Assembly (NCBI RefSeq): GCF_946222835.1
Contig: NZ_CAMIHD010000001.1
Span: 269,566 to 333,565 of the forward strand
From: an uncultured Corynebacterium sp.
GTDB taxonomy: Bacteria > Actinomycetota > Actinomycetes > Mycobacteriales > Mycobacteriaceae
Reading direction: 5' to 3'
Length of the DNA stretch: 64,000 nt
A program made the translations under genes and the position numbers. The notes under the pieces are model-generated. The model searched no databases and was not told where the DNA came from. It saw only the letters and a program-made list of their open reading frames with translations. Every line of letters begins with the position of its first letter. The first letter of the stretch is position 1. Below, piece by piece: positions 42,831-51,745 of this stretch.

Positions 42831-42872
42831 AAAAAAGGAGTTTCACCATCGCGGATGGTGGGGCTCCTTTTC
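42831..42872 (+). terminator. Terminator of ptsG
   Basis: AAAAGGAG and CACCATC pair with GATGGTG and CTCCTTTT around GCG, with a TTT mismatch bulge. Confidence 0.8.
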
Positions 42873-42875
42873 GCG

Positions 42876-42881
42876 TAGGGT
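42876..42881 (+). promoter_or_regulatory. Leaderless -10 box of coaE
   Basis: TAGGGT ends 7 bases before ATG 42889. Confidence 0.4.
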
Positions 42882-42888
42882 GGCGAGC

Positions 42889-43497
42889 ATGAAACTCATT
42901 GGGCTAACGGGCGGTATTGGCAGTGGCAAGTCAACAGTCGCAACACTATGCCGTGAGCGCGGGTGGCGAATAGTCGATGCTGATGCGATTGCACGCGATG
43001 TCGTACAGCCTGGACAGCCTGCTTTATCCGAGTTGGCAGCAGCATTTGGAAAAGATATCTTGCTGGCGGATGGTCAGCTCAACCGCAAGGAGCTGGCTCG
43101 GCGGGCCTTCGCGGATAAAGAGCATACTGAGTTGTTGAACTCTATTACCCATCCGCGCATCCAGGAGGAAACACAGCGTCAATTTGCGGCGGCACCTGGA
43201 GATGGCTGTGACTTCGCCGTTTATGATATGCCGCTGTTGGTGGATAATGGCCTGGATAAAGATATGGACTGCGTCATCGTGGTCGATGTGGCCCCAGAGG
43301 AGCGCGTCCGCCGGCTTATAACCTCGCGTGGACTGGAAGAAGACGATGCACGGCGTCGGATAGCAGCGCAGGTGCCGGATGAGGTGCGGCTTGCCGCGGC
43401 CACGCACGTCATTGATAATAATGGCACGCTGGACCAGCTACGTGAGCGAACGATTGAAGTCATGGACCGGATTGCAGCCGAGTCGCCCAAGGTTTAA
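42889..43497 (+). CDS. coaE: Dephospho-CoA kinase
   Basis: 202 residues. Last step of coenzyme A synthesis. Walker A GLTGGIGSGKSTVA at the start, DADAIARDVVQPGQPAL near 32, HPRIQEE near 85 and YDMPLLVDNGLDKDMD near 108 of the CoaE lid and CoA-binding region. The GTG at 42880 is in frame, but the family starts MKLIGLTGG and TAGGGT lies 7 bases before ATG 42889. Confidence 0.94.
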   Translation: MKLIGLTGGIGSGKSTVATLCRERGWRIVDADAIARDVVQPGQPALSELAAAFGKDILLADGQLNRKELARRAFADKEHTELLNSITHPRIQEETQRQFAAAPGDGCDFAVYDMPLLVDNGLDKDMDCVIVVDVAPEERVRRLITSRGLEEDDARRRIAAQVPDEVRLAAATHVIDNNGTLDQLRERTIEVMDRIAAESPKV

Positions 43498-43551
43498 CCA
43501 TTGGGTAGCTAAAGTTTACGCTCTTTCGAAGTCTCGTTAACCTTGGCAGCT

Positions 43552-43557
43552 TAAGCT
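43552..43557 (+). promoter_or_regulatory. Leaderless -10 box of the DUF4259 gene
   Basis: TAAGCT ends 7 bases before GTG 43565. Confidence 0.4.
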
Positions 43558-43564
43558 ACCCGCC

Positions 43565-43927
43565 GTGGGAACGTGGGATACTGGGCCTTTTGACAATCAC
43601 GCGGCGCGCGAACTACTCGCAAGCTTGCGGGATGGTTCTTTCGATCTCAAAAACTTTCAGCAATCATGTTCCACAGAGCCCATAGACTCAGATGACGCAG
43701 AAACTATGATTGCACTCGGCGCGTTATTGAAGCTGGAAGCTGATGCACTGCCGGAAGGAATTTATCGCGAGGATCTGGAGCCCCTGTATACACCACAGTC
43801 AAAGGCTTGGCTGCGCCGCCGCATTAATAGTGCGATGCGGCCCGAGGCCTCTTCCGTGTATGCGCTGTGGGAGACGACTGGCGAGTTAGAGGAATGGCTT
43901 CGTACCGCGCAGGACTCCCTGCCCTGA
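43565..43927 (+). CDS. DUF4259 domain protein
   Basis: 120 residues, start GTG 43565. The N-terminal signature MGTWDTGPFDNHAARELLASL is characteristic of DUF4259, followed by acidic helices and a C-terminal WLRRRINSAMRP...LWEETG-like block. No signal peptide or membrane segment. Function unknown. The leaderless -10 box fixes the GTG start, which the family N-terminus also supports. Confidence 0.8.
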   Translation: MGTWDTGPFDNHAARELLASLRDGSFDLKNFQQSCSTEPIDSDDAETMIALGALLKLEADALPEGIYREDLEPLYTPQSKAWLRRRINSAMRPEASSVYALWETTGELEEWLRTAQDSLP

Positions 43928-43954
43928 TCATGGCTAGGCGCGCCACTTAGGCAG

Positions 43955-43960
43955 TAGAGT
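43955..43960 (+). promoter_or_regulatory. Leaderless -10 box of uvrB
   Basis: TAGAGT ends 7 bases before ATG 43968. Confidence 0.45.
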
Positions 43961-43967
43961 AGTGGGC

Positions 43968-46061
43968 ATGGCTTTTGCTGCTGAACATCCCCTCATTCCA
44001 AATTCCGAGCACCGCGTTGTCAGCGAGGTGGAGCGCACCCCAGGCGAGTTTCAGGTCGTTTCTGAATATGAGCCAGCTGGTGACCAGCCCACTGCCATTG
44101 CAGAGCTCAATGAGCGGCTGAATCGCGATGAGCGCGATGTCGTGCTCATGGGTGCTACCGGTACAGGCAAATCTGCTACTGCAGCGTGGCTTATCGAAAA
44201 GCAGCAGCGGCCTACGCTAGTGATGGCACCCAATAAGACCCTCGCAGCGCAGCTAGCAAATGAGCTGCGCCAACTCTTGCCACATAACGCGGTGGAGTAT
44301 TTCGTATCTTATTATGACTACTACCAGCCAGAGGCGTATATCGCGCAGACGGATACCTATATTGAAAAGGATTCTTCCATCAATGAGGACGTTGAGCGCC
44401 TGCGCCACTCGGCCACGTCCGCCTTGTTGTCTCGTAGAGACGTGGTCGTAGTCTCTTCCGTGTCCTGCATTTATGGCTTGGGTACTCCACAGTCCTATCT
44501 AGATCGCTCGGTAATCATTTCGGTTGATGAGGAGCTGGACCGTGATCGGTTCCTCCGGTTGCTGGTGGATATCCAATATGAACGCAATGACGTGGGGTTT
44601 ACTCGCGGCACCTTCCGCGCCAAAGGCGATACGGTAGATATCATTCCCGCCTATGAGGAACGCGCAGTGCGCATTGAATTCTTCGGCGACGATATCGATT
44701 CCCTGTATTACATCCACCCCGTCACTGGCGATGTCATCGAAGAAGTAGATGAGGTCCGTATCTTCCCAGCGACGCACTATGTAGCCGGCCCTGAGCGCAT
44801 GGAAAAGGCAGTGGCTGCAATCAAGGAGGAATTGGCCGAGCGCCTGGAAGACCTAGAAAACCGCGGCAAGCTGCTTGAGGCGCAGCGTCTGCGCATGCGC
44901 ACCGAATACGATCTGGAAATGATCGAGCAGGTGGGTTTCTGCTCTGGCATCGAGAACTACTCCCGCCACGTCGATGGCCGCCCGGCTGGCTCAGCGCCGG
45001 CAACGCTACTCGATTATTTCCCAGAGGACTTTCTCACCATCATTGACGAGTCCCACGTCACGGTCCCGCAGATTGGTGGCATGTTCGAGGGCGATATGTC
45101 CCGCAAGCGCAATTTGGTGGAATTTGGTTTCCGCTTGCCGTCTGCGGTGGATAACCGCCCGCTGACCTTCGATGAGTTTGAGCAACGCGTGGGGCAAACC
45201 GTGTATATGTCCGCTACCCCGGGTGACTTTGAGCTTACGTCCTCTGATGGCGAATACGTGGAACAGGTCATTCGCCCAACAGGTCTGGTGGATCCAAAAG
45301 TTACAGTCAAGCCCACTAAGGGCCAGATTGATGATCTCATTGATGAGGTGCGTACCCGCATATCGCAGCAAGAGCGAGTATTGGTGACCACGCTTACGAA
45401 GCGCATGGCAGAAGACCTCACCGATTACCTCTTGGAGCAGGGAATTAAGGTGCGCTACCTGCACTCGGATATCGATACCTTGCAGCGCGTAGAGTTGTTG
45501 CGCCAATTGCGCCTTGGCGAGTTTGATGTTCTCGTAGGCATCAACCTTCTGCGCGAGGGCCTTGACCTTCCCGAGGTATCTCTCGTTGCCATCTTGGATG
45601 CGGACAAGGAAGGCTTCCTGCGCTCTACCACTTCACTCATCCAGACCATTGGCCGTGCTGCCCGTAACGTCTCTGGTGAGGTCATTATGTATGCCGATAA
45701 AATCACCGACTCCATGCAGGAGGCCATTGAGGAGACGGAGCGGCGTCGTGAGAAGCAGATTGCCTATAACAAGGAACATGGGATTGACCCGCAGCCATTG
45801 CGGAAGAAAATCGCCGATATCCTGGACCAGGTTTATGAGGACGGCGGGGAGGAGGAGTCCGGCTCCGATCCCTCTGCAGTGGTGGAAAAGCGCGATATTT
45901 CCAGCATGGCCACCGATGAGGTGCAGGCGCTTATCGACGACCTCTCGGCCCAAATGGGTGCAGCCGCGCGCGAGCTTAAATTCGAGCTGGCGGGGCGGCT
46001 CCGCGATGAAATTGCTGATCTGAAAAAGGAATTGCGTGGTTTGAAGGAAGCGGGAATTTAG
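43968..46061 (+). CDS. uvrB: Excinuclease ABC subunit B
   Basis: 697 residues. Damage-verifying helicase of nucleotide excision repair, partner of UvrA at 52414. Walker A MGATGTGKSATAAW near 62, the damage-probing beta-hairpin YFVSYYDYYQPEAYIAQTDT near 110, TIIDESHVTVPQ (DExH), LREGLDLPEVSLVAILDADK (motif V region), GRAARN (motif VI) and a C-terminal UVR domain near 655-690 that contacts UvrC. A GTG at 43962 is in frame; the TAGAGT box supports ATG 43968. Confidence 0.95.
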   Translation: MAFAAEHPLIPNSEHRVVSEVERTPGEFQVVSEYEPAGDQPTAIAELNERLNRDERDVVLMGATGTGKSATAAWLIEKQQRPTLVMAPNKTLAAQLANELRQLLPHNAVEYFVSYYDYYQPEAYIAQTDTYIEKDSSINEDVERLRHSATSALLSRRDVVVVSSVSCIYGLGTPQSYLDRSVIISVDEELDRDRFLRLLVDIQYERNDVGFTRGTFRAKGDTVDIIPAYEERAVRIEFFGDDIDSLYYIHPVTGDVIEEVDEVRIFPATHYVAGPERMEKAVAAIKEELAERLEDLENRGKLLEAQRLRMRTEYDLEMIEQVGFCSGIENYSRHVDGRPAGSAPATLLDYFPEDFLTIIDESHVTVPQIGGMFEGDMSRKRNLVEFGFRLPSAVDNRPLTFDEFEQRVGQTVYMSATPGDFELTSSDGEYVEQVIRPTGLVDPKVTVKPTKGQIDDLIDEVRTRISQQERVLVTTLTKRMAEDLTDYLLEQGIKVRYLHSDIDTLQRVELLRQLRLGEFDVLVGINLLREGLDLPEVSLVAILDADKEGFLRSTTSLIQTIGRAARNVSGEVIMYADKITDSMQEAIEETERRREKQIAYNKEHGIDPQPLRKKIADILDQVYEDGGEEESGSDPSAVVEKRDISSMATDEVQALIDDLSAQMGAAARELKFELAGRLRDEIADLKKELRGLKEAGI

Positions 46062-46122
46062 TTTTCTCCCCCTGAAAGTGATTATTGGCTTCGCGGTTGC
46101 TTCTCTAAACAGCTGTGCTAGT

Positions 46123-46128
46123 TATACT
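46123..46128 (+). promoter_or_regulatory. Candidate -10 box for the first usp gene
   Basis: TATACT about 60 bases before ATG 46191; no well-spaced -35 is obvious. Confidence 0.35.
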
Positions 46129-46190
46129 GGACTGGTGCTAGAAGCGCCGCTTAGTTGTCACTGTGAAATAGTTCAACTGCAAGGAGAATA

Positions 46191-46643
46191 ATGCTTACGT
46201 ATAAAAACATTGCCGTCGGCACCGATGGCTCTGAAACCTCCCTGCGCGCGGTCCGTGCAGCGGCGTCCATGGCACGGGCGTACGACGCCAAGCTGATTGT
46301 TATTTCAGCCTTTTATAACCATGCTGGATCCATGCTTGGCGCTCCGAGGGGCGACGAAGCCGGTCTGCCCGTTGTTAGTGAGGACATGGCCGGTACCTAC
46401 CTGGACAATGCCACCCGCATCGCCGAGTCCGAGGGTGCGGAACACATTGAAATCGTAGGGAAATCTGGAGACCCAGTAAAAGCCTTGTTGGAAGTAGGCC
46501 AGGACTATGATGTGGACCTGTTCGTGGTGGGCAACCGCGGCGTAAATTCCGTTCGTGGTCGAGTCTTCGGTTCTGTGCCAACGGAACTAACCCACAAGTC
46601 AAAGGTGGACGTCGTCGTAGTTAATACCAGCGAGAAACGTTAA
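46191..46643 (+). CDS. Universal stress protein, UspA family (first)
   Basis: 150 residues, one UspA domain. N-terminal IAVGTDGSETSLRAVRAAASMA, then the ATP-binding signature VVGNRGVNSVRGRVFGSVPTEL near 110 (G-2x-G-9x-G-S/T pattern) and a final VDVVVV strand. AAGGAG 6 bases before ATG. Followed after 83 bases by a paralogue, so paired or differential expression is possible. Confidence 0.92.
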   Translation: MLTYKNIAVGTDGSETSLRAVRAAASMARAYDAKLIVISAFYNHAGSMLGAPRGDEAGLPVVSEDMAGTYLDNATRIAESEGAEHIEIVGKSGDPVKALLEVGQDYDVDLFVVGNRGVNSVRGRVFGSVPTELTHKSKVDVVVVNTSEKR

Positions 46644-46726
46644 TGATTTTTCGTTGTTACACTGGCAGTATTGCCCCTGTAGGCTAAATAAACACTCCGG
46701 GTACATACCCATAAAGAAAGGTCATC

Positions 46727-47167
46727 ATGAGCGACTACAACACGATCGTTGTTGGTACTGACGGTTCTAAGTCTTCTCTCCTCGCTGTAGAGCGAGCAGC
46801 AAAGATCGCCGCCGCATTCGATTCCCGTCTGATCATCGGTTGCGCATACTACGAGAACCAGGAGCAGGCTTCCAAGACCCTGCGCCAGGATTCCGTAACC
46901 ATCTTGGGCGATGAGAAGGCCGAGGCCAACCTGAAGGACGCCAAGGCTCACGCTGAGAAGTTCGGCGCTTCCAAGGTTGAAACCGCTGTTCGCCCGGGTA
47001 CTCCGGTGCAGGCCCTGATGTCCATCGTCAATGACAACGATGCTGACCTGCTCATTGTGGGCAACCGCGGTATCAACTCTCTGACCGGCCGCCTGCTGGG
47101 CTCCGTCCCGGCAGACGTTGCCCGCCAGTCCGACTGCGACGTAATGATCGTTCACACCGTCAGCTAA
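46727..47167 (+). CDS. Universal stress protein, UspA family (second)
   Basis: 146 residues, one UspA domain with VVGTDGSKSSLLAVERAAKIA and the ATP-site signature IVGNRGINSLTGRLLGSVPADVA. AAAGG 6 bases before ATG 46727. Codon use is more strongly biased to preferred codons than in the first copy, suggesting higher expression. A strong terminator follows. Confidence 0.92.
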   Translation: MSDYNTIVVGTDGSKSSLLAVERAAKIAAAFDSRLIIGCAYYENQEQASKTLRQDSVTILGDEKAEANLKDAKAHAEKFGASKVETAVRPGTPVQALMSIVNDNDADLLIVGNRGINSLTGRLLGSVPADVARQSDCDVMIVHTVS

Positions 47168-47178
47168 ACGTGGTGATT

Positions 47179-47218
47179 AAACCCGCCTTGGTCTTGTTAA
47201 AAGGCCAAGGCGGGTTTC
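47179..47218. terminator. Terminator between usp and the convergent phosphatase gene
   Basis: 13-bp stem AAACCCGCCTTGG/CCAAGGCGGGTTT with a 13-base loop; A and T runs on both sides allow use from either strand. Confidence 0.85.
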
Positions 47219-47233
47219 GTCGTTAAGCGCTGC

Positions 47234-48250
47234 TCACTCCGCGGGGTGCGCGGCGTTAAAGGCCGCAGCAAGGGCACTGCCGTTTGCGCCCTGAATCAAT
47301 GGGATTGTGAAATGGCCCTCTTCATTGGCATCTGCTAGGGGGCTCAGGGAGCCGTGCGAGAGGAGCTGTTCCTGCGGGCTAAGGTTGCGGATTGCGACGG
47401 AGTGAATCCGGTCCGGGTGCTCATTAGCCACATCGCCATATGTCAAGGGGTCGTGTTGCCCGTCATCGCCGATCAAAATCCACTGCATGTCTGGGTAGGC
47501 TATGAGCAAGTTGCGCAGCTGAACTCGCTTATGCTCCTGTCCGCTACGGAAAAGGCCCGTCTCGGTTGGACCCCAGTCTGTCAGCAGCATAGGACCTGTG
47601 GGGAAACCGTGGTGGGACAAGAATTTTTTAAGCGAGCCAAAGGTATTCCACGCGCCCGTTGAAAGATAAAACACTGGGGCTTGGGGGAAGCGCTGTTGCA
47701 GCTGGGCATAGAACTCTGCCATTCCAGGAACGGCCTGTCGCCTGCTAGGACGCTTAGCCCAAGAATTCCACGCGGCGGTCAACGCACGTGGCAGCCACGT
47801 GACTAGCACGGTGTCATCAATATCGCTAACGATGCCAATCTTCGCCGCCGGATCCACAATAAGCACCTGGACTTCCACGGCCTTGGCGTTGGCGGCTTCA
47901 ATCGTGGCCGTATGCCAACCAGGCTCCAGCTCGTGATCATGGACGAGAAGGTCGACATAGCCATTGCTATTGGTAGTGCCCGCGACGGTCTTGTCACCAA
48001 TAGTGACCGACACGTCATGGTGCCCTACCTGAATGGTAAGAAACTGCTGGTAGCCGCGTTCGCCCCAGGTATCCTTCCGGCCTTCATCAGGATCGTGCAT
48101 GAGCACGCGGCCAAAGATTCTCACCTGCTCGGTATTGCCATAACCGGTATAGCCCACAATCTGGGGCTGCCATCCACGCTGCTGGGAGCGCTTCAGGGTA
48201 ATCGAGTTCAGTGAGCTTTCGGCTCTGCGCATGATGTCAGATAAGGCCAT
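47234..48250 (-). CDS. APP1-like phosphatidate phosphatase domain protein (DUF2183)
   Basis: 338 residues. An N-terminal beta-sandwich (about 25-130) is followed by a HAD-type phosphatase domain carrying the nucleophile motif IGIVSDIDDTVLVT near 138 (DxDDT), FYLSTGAWNTFGSL near 195 and a late acidic motif LIGDDGQHDP near 257. Eukaryotic APP1 dephosphorylates phosphatidate; the bacterial substrate is inferred. No signal peptide. A minus-strand TAAGCT 7 bases before ATG 48250 suggests a leaderless mRNA. Confidence 0.85.
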   Translation of the reverse strand: MALSDIMRRAESSLNSITLKRSQQRGWQPQIVGYTGYGNTEQVRIFGRVLMHDPDEGRKDTWGERGYQQFLTIQVGHHDVSVTIGDKTVAGTTNSNGYVDLLVHDHELEPGWHTATIEAANAKAVEVQVLIVDPAAKIGIVSDIDDTVLVTWLPRALTAAWNSWAKRPSRRQAVPGMAEFYAQLQQRFPQAPVFYLSTGAWNTFGSLKKFLSHHGFPTGPMLLTDWGPTETGLFRSGQEHKRVQLRNLLIAYPDMQWILIGDDGQHDPLTYGDVANEHPDRIHSVAIRNLSPQEQLLSHGSLSPLADANEEGHFTIPLIQGANGSALAAAFNAAHPAE

Positions 48251-48257
48251 GGCCTAA

Positions 48258-48263
48258 AGCTTA
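48258..48263 (-). promoter_or_regulatory. Leaderless -10 box of the APP1-like gene
   Basis: Minus-strand TAAGCT ends 7 bases before ATG 48250. Confidence 0.4.
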
Positions 48264-48270
48264 CGGGAGC

Positions 48271-50496
48271 CTAAAGAACTTCGCCGCAGTCGCCGACGAG
48301 GGTGAGTGACTGGGTAGCACGTGTGATGCAGACATAGAGGTTTTGTAGACCCTGCGGAGAGGCATCCACGATCCGTTGCGGGTCTAGTACCACCACGTGG
48401 TCGAACTCAAGGCCTTTGTAGCGTTCTGCCGTGGCGGCGTCAACGACCGCTGTGAGCCTGCCATCCTCTTCATTGTGTACGCCAGGGGTGTAAGTGCCAT
48501 GTTCAAGACGGCGAACTGATACCCCATCGCGGATGGCTGTGGCCGGGATAGCGTCAGGGTTGATCATCTCTAAGAGTCCATTAGCCAGCTCCGTGATGGG
48601 CTGCGGGGTGCGATAGTTGACGGTGAGAAAATGGTGGCGGAAGCGCTGCGCCACGAAGGGTTCAAGGGCCTCACCCCAGTCATCAACACCTGCCGGGGAG
48701 CCAGTCTGGGATGTATCTCCCACCAAGGTCATCCACCGCGAAGGGCAGCGGCGGAAGAGCATCCGCCACTCCATAGGAGTTAATTCCTGAGCCTCATCCA
48801 CAATGATGTGGCCATACGCCCAGGTATGGTCCTCGCGGGCGCGCTGGGCAGTGGTGCGCTTATCGCGGACCTCTTGGCGGTGCGCCAGAGTTTCGGCGTC
48901 GATGACATCGTGGGCAGAAAGAATTTCCGCTTCAAACATGTCGTCGTCATTATCTGTGGACTCGGAGGAGGACAAGATATCCAGAGCGTCTTCTGCATCC
49001 GCCACTTGTTCGCGCCATGCAGCATCATCCGCTGCCTTTTTCTCCTCTGGGTTAGGAAGGCCGACGAGAACAGCCAACTCATCGAGAAGAGCGGCATCCG
49101 AATTCGTCCATGCTCGACCTTCTGCTCGGTAGAGGGCTTCTTGGGTTTCCTCGTCATAACCGCGGGCAGCAGAGGCAATACGCTCGCGCGAGGAGACTAG
49201 GCTCGCAAGCACGTCGGTCGGGTGGAGTTCGGGCCAGAATTCATCGATCAGGGCAACTACGGCCGCATCTTCCGCGAGGTCGTCATGGAATTGATCGATA
49301 TCGGCGCGCGAGAGGAGGTTGTCTCCGCCGAGCGGGTCGGCACCGACCTTGTCCGCCATCTGCTGGGCGAGGTCTTCTACGAAGTGCTCGATGAAAGCTC
49401 CGCGAGCTTCGTTGTGCGGCTTGCGTGAGCGACGTGCCCGCGTGCGGGCGCTTTTTACCATGGCGGGCGTAATGCTCAAGGTGAGGCCGTCGACTGCCAG
49501 CTCGCGCGGAGCGTCAGGAAGCCGCTGATAGTCCTTAACCGCAGCAGAGAGGATCTCCACCATGGCGTCGCTACCTTTAATTTCGCGAGCCACAAGGTCT
49601 TCGTCTTGCTTTGGTTCAATTCCGGGAAAGAGCTCGCCGATGGTGGACAACACTACGCCGGTTTCGCCAAGCTCCGGGAGTACGCGCGAAATATAGTCTA
49701 AGAAGCTGCTATTGGGGCCAACGATAAGCACGCCAGTGGCCGAAAGCAGCTCGCGGTGGGTATAGAGCAAATAAGCCACGCGGTGCAAAGCAACCGCGGT
49801 CTTACCAGTGCCAGGGCCGCCTTCTACCACCATGACGCCGCGGGTATTATCGCGGATTATCTCGTCCTGCTCACGCTGGATTGTCTCCACGATCGACGCC
49901 ATGTGGCCAGTGCGGGCCCGTTGCATGGCGTGGTAGAGCGCGGATTCGCTCGCAACGCCGGCTTCCTCTTTGCGTACGCCGGGGCCGGAAAGCACCTCAT
50001 CATGAATCCCGGTGACCGTGCGTCCCTTGGTGCGGATTTGACGGCGGGTGTGGACACCTTCCGGCTGGGCAGTCGTAGCAAGATAGAAAGGCCGTGCCAT
50101 GGGGGCACGCCAGTCTAGGAGCAGTGTGCGATAGTCATCTTCACGCGCATCCAGTCCCATGCGGCCGATGTAGCGGCGATCTAGGCCTTCAGGGGTGGGA
50201 TTGTCACCGGGGGCGTCGATATCAATCCGACCAAAAACGAGCCCCATTTGGGCCACATTGAGACGATCCAGCTTGGCCTGTAGCCCGTGGTATTCGGTTT
50301 CGCGGCGCACCAAAGCGTCCGCGTCCGGGGTGGAGGGGTCTACATCTGCCTGCACCTCATTGAGCCTTTGATTTGCCGCAGCCACCTCATCGTCAAGGCG
50401 GGAGAAAAGGCCGTCCACATAATCTTGCTCAGTAGCGATGGCTTCGCGCTCCGAGGAACTTGCAGCCGCCGCGTGCTTATTGGATGCTGAGTTCAC
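48271..50496 (-). CDS. HelD/HelR-like RNA-polymerase-associated superfamily I ATPase
   Basis: 741 residues. The N-terminal coiled coil (about 10-75, YVDGLFSRLDDEVAAANQRLNEV) is the arm that HelD proteins insert into RNA polymerase. Walker A EGGPGTGKTAVALHRVAYLL near 225; DEAQELT (motif II) and LVGDTSQTGSPAG (motif III) near 580-610; YKGLEFDHVVVLDP (motif V) and NLYVCITRATQSLTLVGD (motif VI) near the end. Actinobacterial HelD/HelR frees stalled or rifampicin-bound polymerase, so a recycling or rifampicin-tolerance role is plausible. GTG 50496 has AAGGAG 6 bases upstream; the open frame continues to 50601 through a terminator. Confidence 0.87.
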   Translation of the reverse strand: MNSASNKHAAAASSSEREAIATEQDYVDGLFSRLDDEVAAANQRLNEVQADVDPSTPDADALVRRETEYHGLQAKLDRLNVAQMGLVFGRIDIDAPGDNPTPEGLDRRYIGRMGLDAREDDYRTLLLDWRAPMARPFYLATTAQPEGVHTRRQIRTKGRTVTGIHDEVLSGPGVRKEEAGVASESALYHAMQRARTGHMASIVETIQREQDEIIRDNTRGVMVVEGGPGTGKTAVALHRVAYLLYTHRELLSATGVLIVGPNSSFLDYISRVLPELGETGVVLSTIGELFPGIEPKQDEDLVAREIKGSDAMVEILSAAVKDYQRLPDAPRELAVDGLTLSITPAMVKSARTRARRSRKPHNEARGAFIEHFVEDLAQQMADKVGADPLGGDNLLSRADIDQFHDDLAEDAAVVALIDEFWPELHPTDVLASLVSSRERIASAARGYDEETQEALYRAEGRAWTNSDAALLDELAVLVGLPNPEEKKAADDAAWREQVADAEDALDILSSSESTDNDDDMFEAEILSAHDVIDAETLAHRQEVRDKRTTAQRAREDHTWAYGHIIVDEAQELTPMEWRMLFRRCPSRWMTLVGDTSQTGSPAGVDDWGEALEPFVAQRFRHHFLTVNYRTPQPITELANGLLEMINPDAIPATAIRDGVSVRRLEHGTYTPGVHNEEDGRLTAVVDAATAERYKGLEFDHVVVLDPQRIVDASPQGLQNLYVCITRATQSLTLVGDCGEVL

Positions 50497-50587
50497 GTGA
50501 CTCCTTGGTAATTGGACGTTGTTGGGGGTGCCGGGCACGCTGTCCGGCGAGGGGAGAGATGAGTTTAGACCCTGCCGTGACAAAGAA

Positions 50588-50613
50588 CAACGGCCCAGCA
50601 TAAAGCTGGGCCG
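50588..50613 (-). terminator. Terminator of the DoxX-like gene
   Basis: CGGCCCAGC-ATAAA-GCTGGGCCG perfect 9-bp stem; the minus strand continues TTGTTCTTTG. Confidence 0.8.
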
Positions 50614-50651
50614 TATGTCAGCGCCGAGTTACTCGGCCAAAGAAGTTGTGG

Positions 50652-51668
50652 CTACTTAGAGCGCTTTTCCAGCTTCTTGATAGCTGCCTCAATCTTCTTA
50701 TTAGCCTCTTTTTGCAGTTTGTCCGCGTGCTTGGAAGCCTTCTTGCTTGCGCGCTTGGACTTCGCGCCCTCCAGCTTGGCCACTGCCTTATCGGCACGCG
50801 CCTGCGCTTTGGTAGCAGCCTTCACAGCACCGGTACGGGCGGTGTCTCGGTTAGCCTGTGCGGCCTCCAGCCAGTCACCCTTGTTGTCTTCTACGTAAGT
50901 CTTGGCGTTGTCGACGGAGTCCTCAAGGAAGGACTTGGCGTTGTTCAGCATACCGCGGCCAGACTCCTGCCAATCGTCCTTATTGTCCTCAACGTAGGTC
51001 TTGGCATCGTCAACATAAGACTTAGCGGTATCGAGCAGACCACGCCCAGTGGACTGCCAGTCGTCCTTGTTGTCGTCTACGTAAGCCTGTGCCTTCGCAG
51101 AGGTCTCATTCAGCCAGTCGCCGGCCTTGGAGGACAGTTCGTTTGCGCGTGCGGAAAGCTCTGCGCGCTTTTGCTCGGACTCAGACTTGGTAGGCAGTGC
51201 GTGCTGAATCTTCTTGTTCGTGCGCTTGCCGGCCTTCTGAGCGCGCCAGCGCAGGGAAGGCTTGCCCTCGGTGTCCTGGGTAGCAATAAACAGGGCACCG
51301 AGCAGGGCGGTATTGGTAACGAAGCCGTTGCGGCGGGATTCCTTGTCTTCCTTGTTGTCCGCAGCCCAGAAGTTGTTCTTGCCAATTAGGTTGGGCAGGG
51401 TAGCGGCCGCGAGAACCGCAGCGGAGGTACGCGGTGCCTTGCCCAGGGCCAGGGTGGAGCCGGCGCCTACCTTAGCGCCGCCAATAGCGCGGGTAACCAA
51501 CTCCGGGTCATTGGGAATATAGCCCTGATACTCAGAAGGAACGGCCTTGCGCACGGTCTTGAGGAAACCCTCGGTCTCCTTTACATGATCGGACGCGTTG
51601 CGCAGGTTGTCTACGCCTTCCCATACGAATACAGATGCCAGCATGGGGCGGGCAAGCTTGCGAATCAT
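50652..51668 (-). CDS. DoxX-like membrane protein with repeat-bearing Lys/Ala-rich C-terminal extension
   Basis: 338 residues. The N-terminal 1-135 is a DoxX-type membrane domain (MIRKLARPMLASVFVWEGVDNL, further helices near 65-95 and 118-130). The remaining 200 residues are soluble, helical and highly charged. They include three copies of A-K/Q-x-Y-V-D/E-D-N-K-x-D-W (193-204, 222-233, 255-266) separated by GRGLLDTAKS-like spacers, then a Lys/Ala-rich tail like histone or apolipoprotein-type helices. DoxX domains are linked to redox functions in mycobacteria. The role of the extension is unknown; binding to DNA, membrane or wall polymer is possible. Confidence 0.75.
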   Translation of the reverse strand: MIRKLARPMLASVFVWEGVDNLRNASDHVKETEGFLKTVRKAVPSEYQGYIPNDPELVTRAIGGAKVGAGSTLALGKAPRTSAAVLAAATLPNLIGKNNFWAADNKEDKESRRNGFVTNTALLGALFIATQDTEGKPSLRWRAQKAGKRTNKKIQHALPTKSESEQKRAELSARANELSSKAGDWLNETSAKAQAYVDDNKDDWQSTGRGLLDTAKSYVDDAKTYVEDNKDDWQESGRGMLNNAKSFLEDSVDNAKTYVEDNKGDWLEAAQANRDTARTGAVKAATKAQARADKAVAKLEGAKSKRASKKASKHADKLQKEANKKIEAAIKKLEKRSK

Positions 51669-51745
51669 AGTCCTAAAAGCTCCTTAGCTCGTTGCTTTGG
51701 TTCTATCGTATGCTAGACCATTGTACGCGGATTTTAGCTGCTGGA

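Noticed and set aside
50696..51120. Repeat series in the DoxX gene as a CRISPR array
   Set aside because: The repeats are imperfect, in frame and encode conserved protein motifs; there are no uniform spacers.
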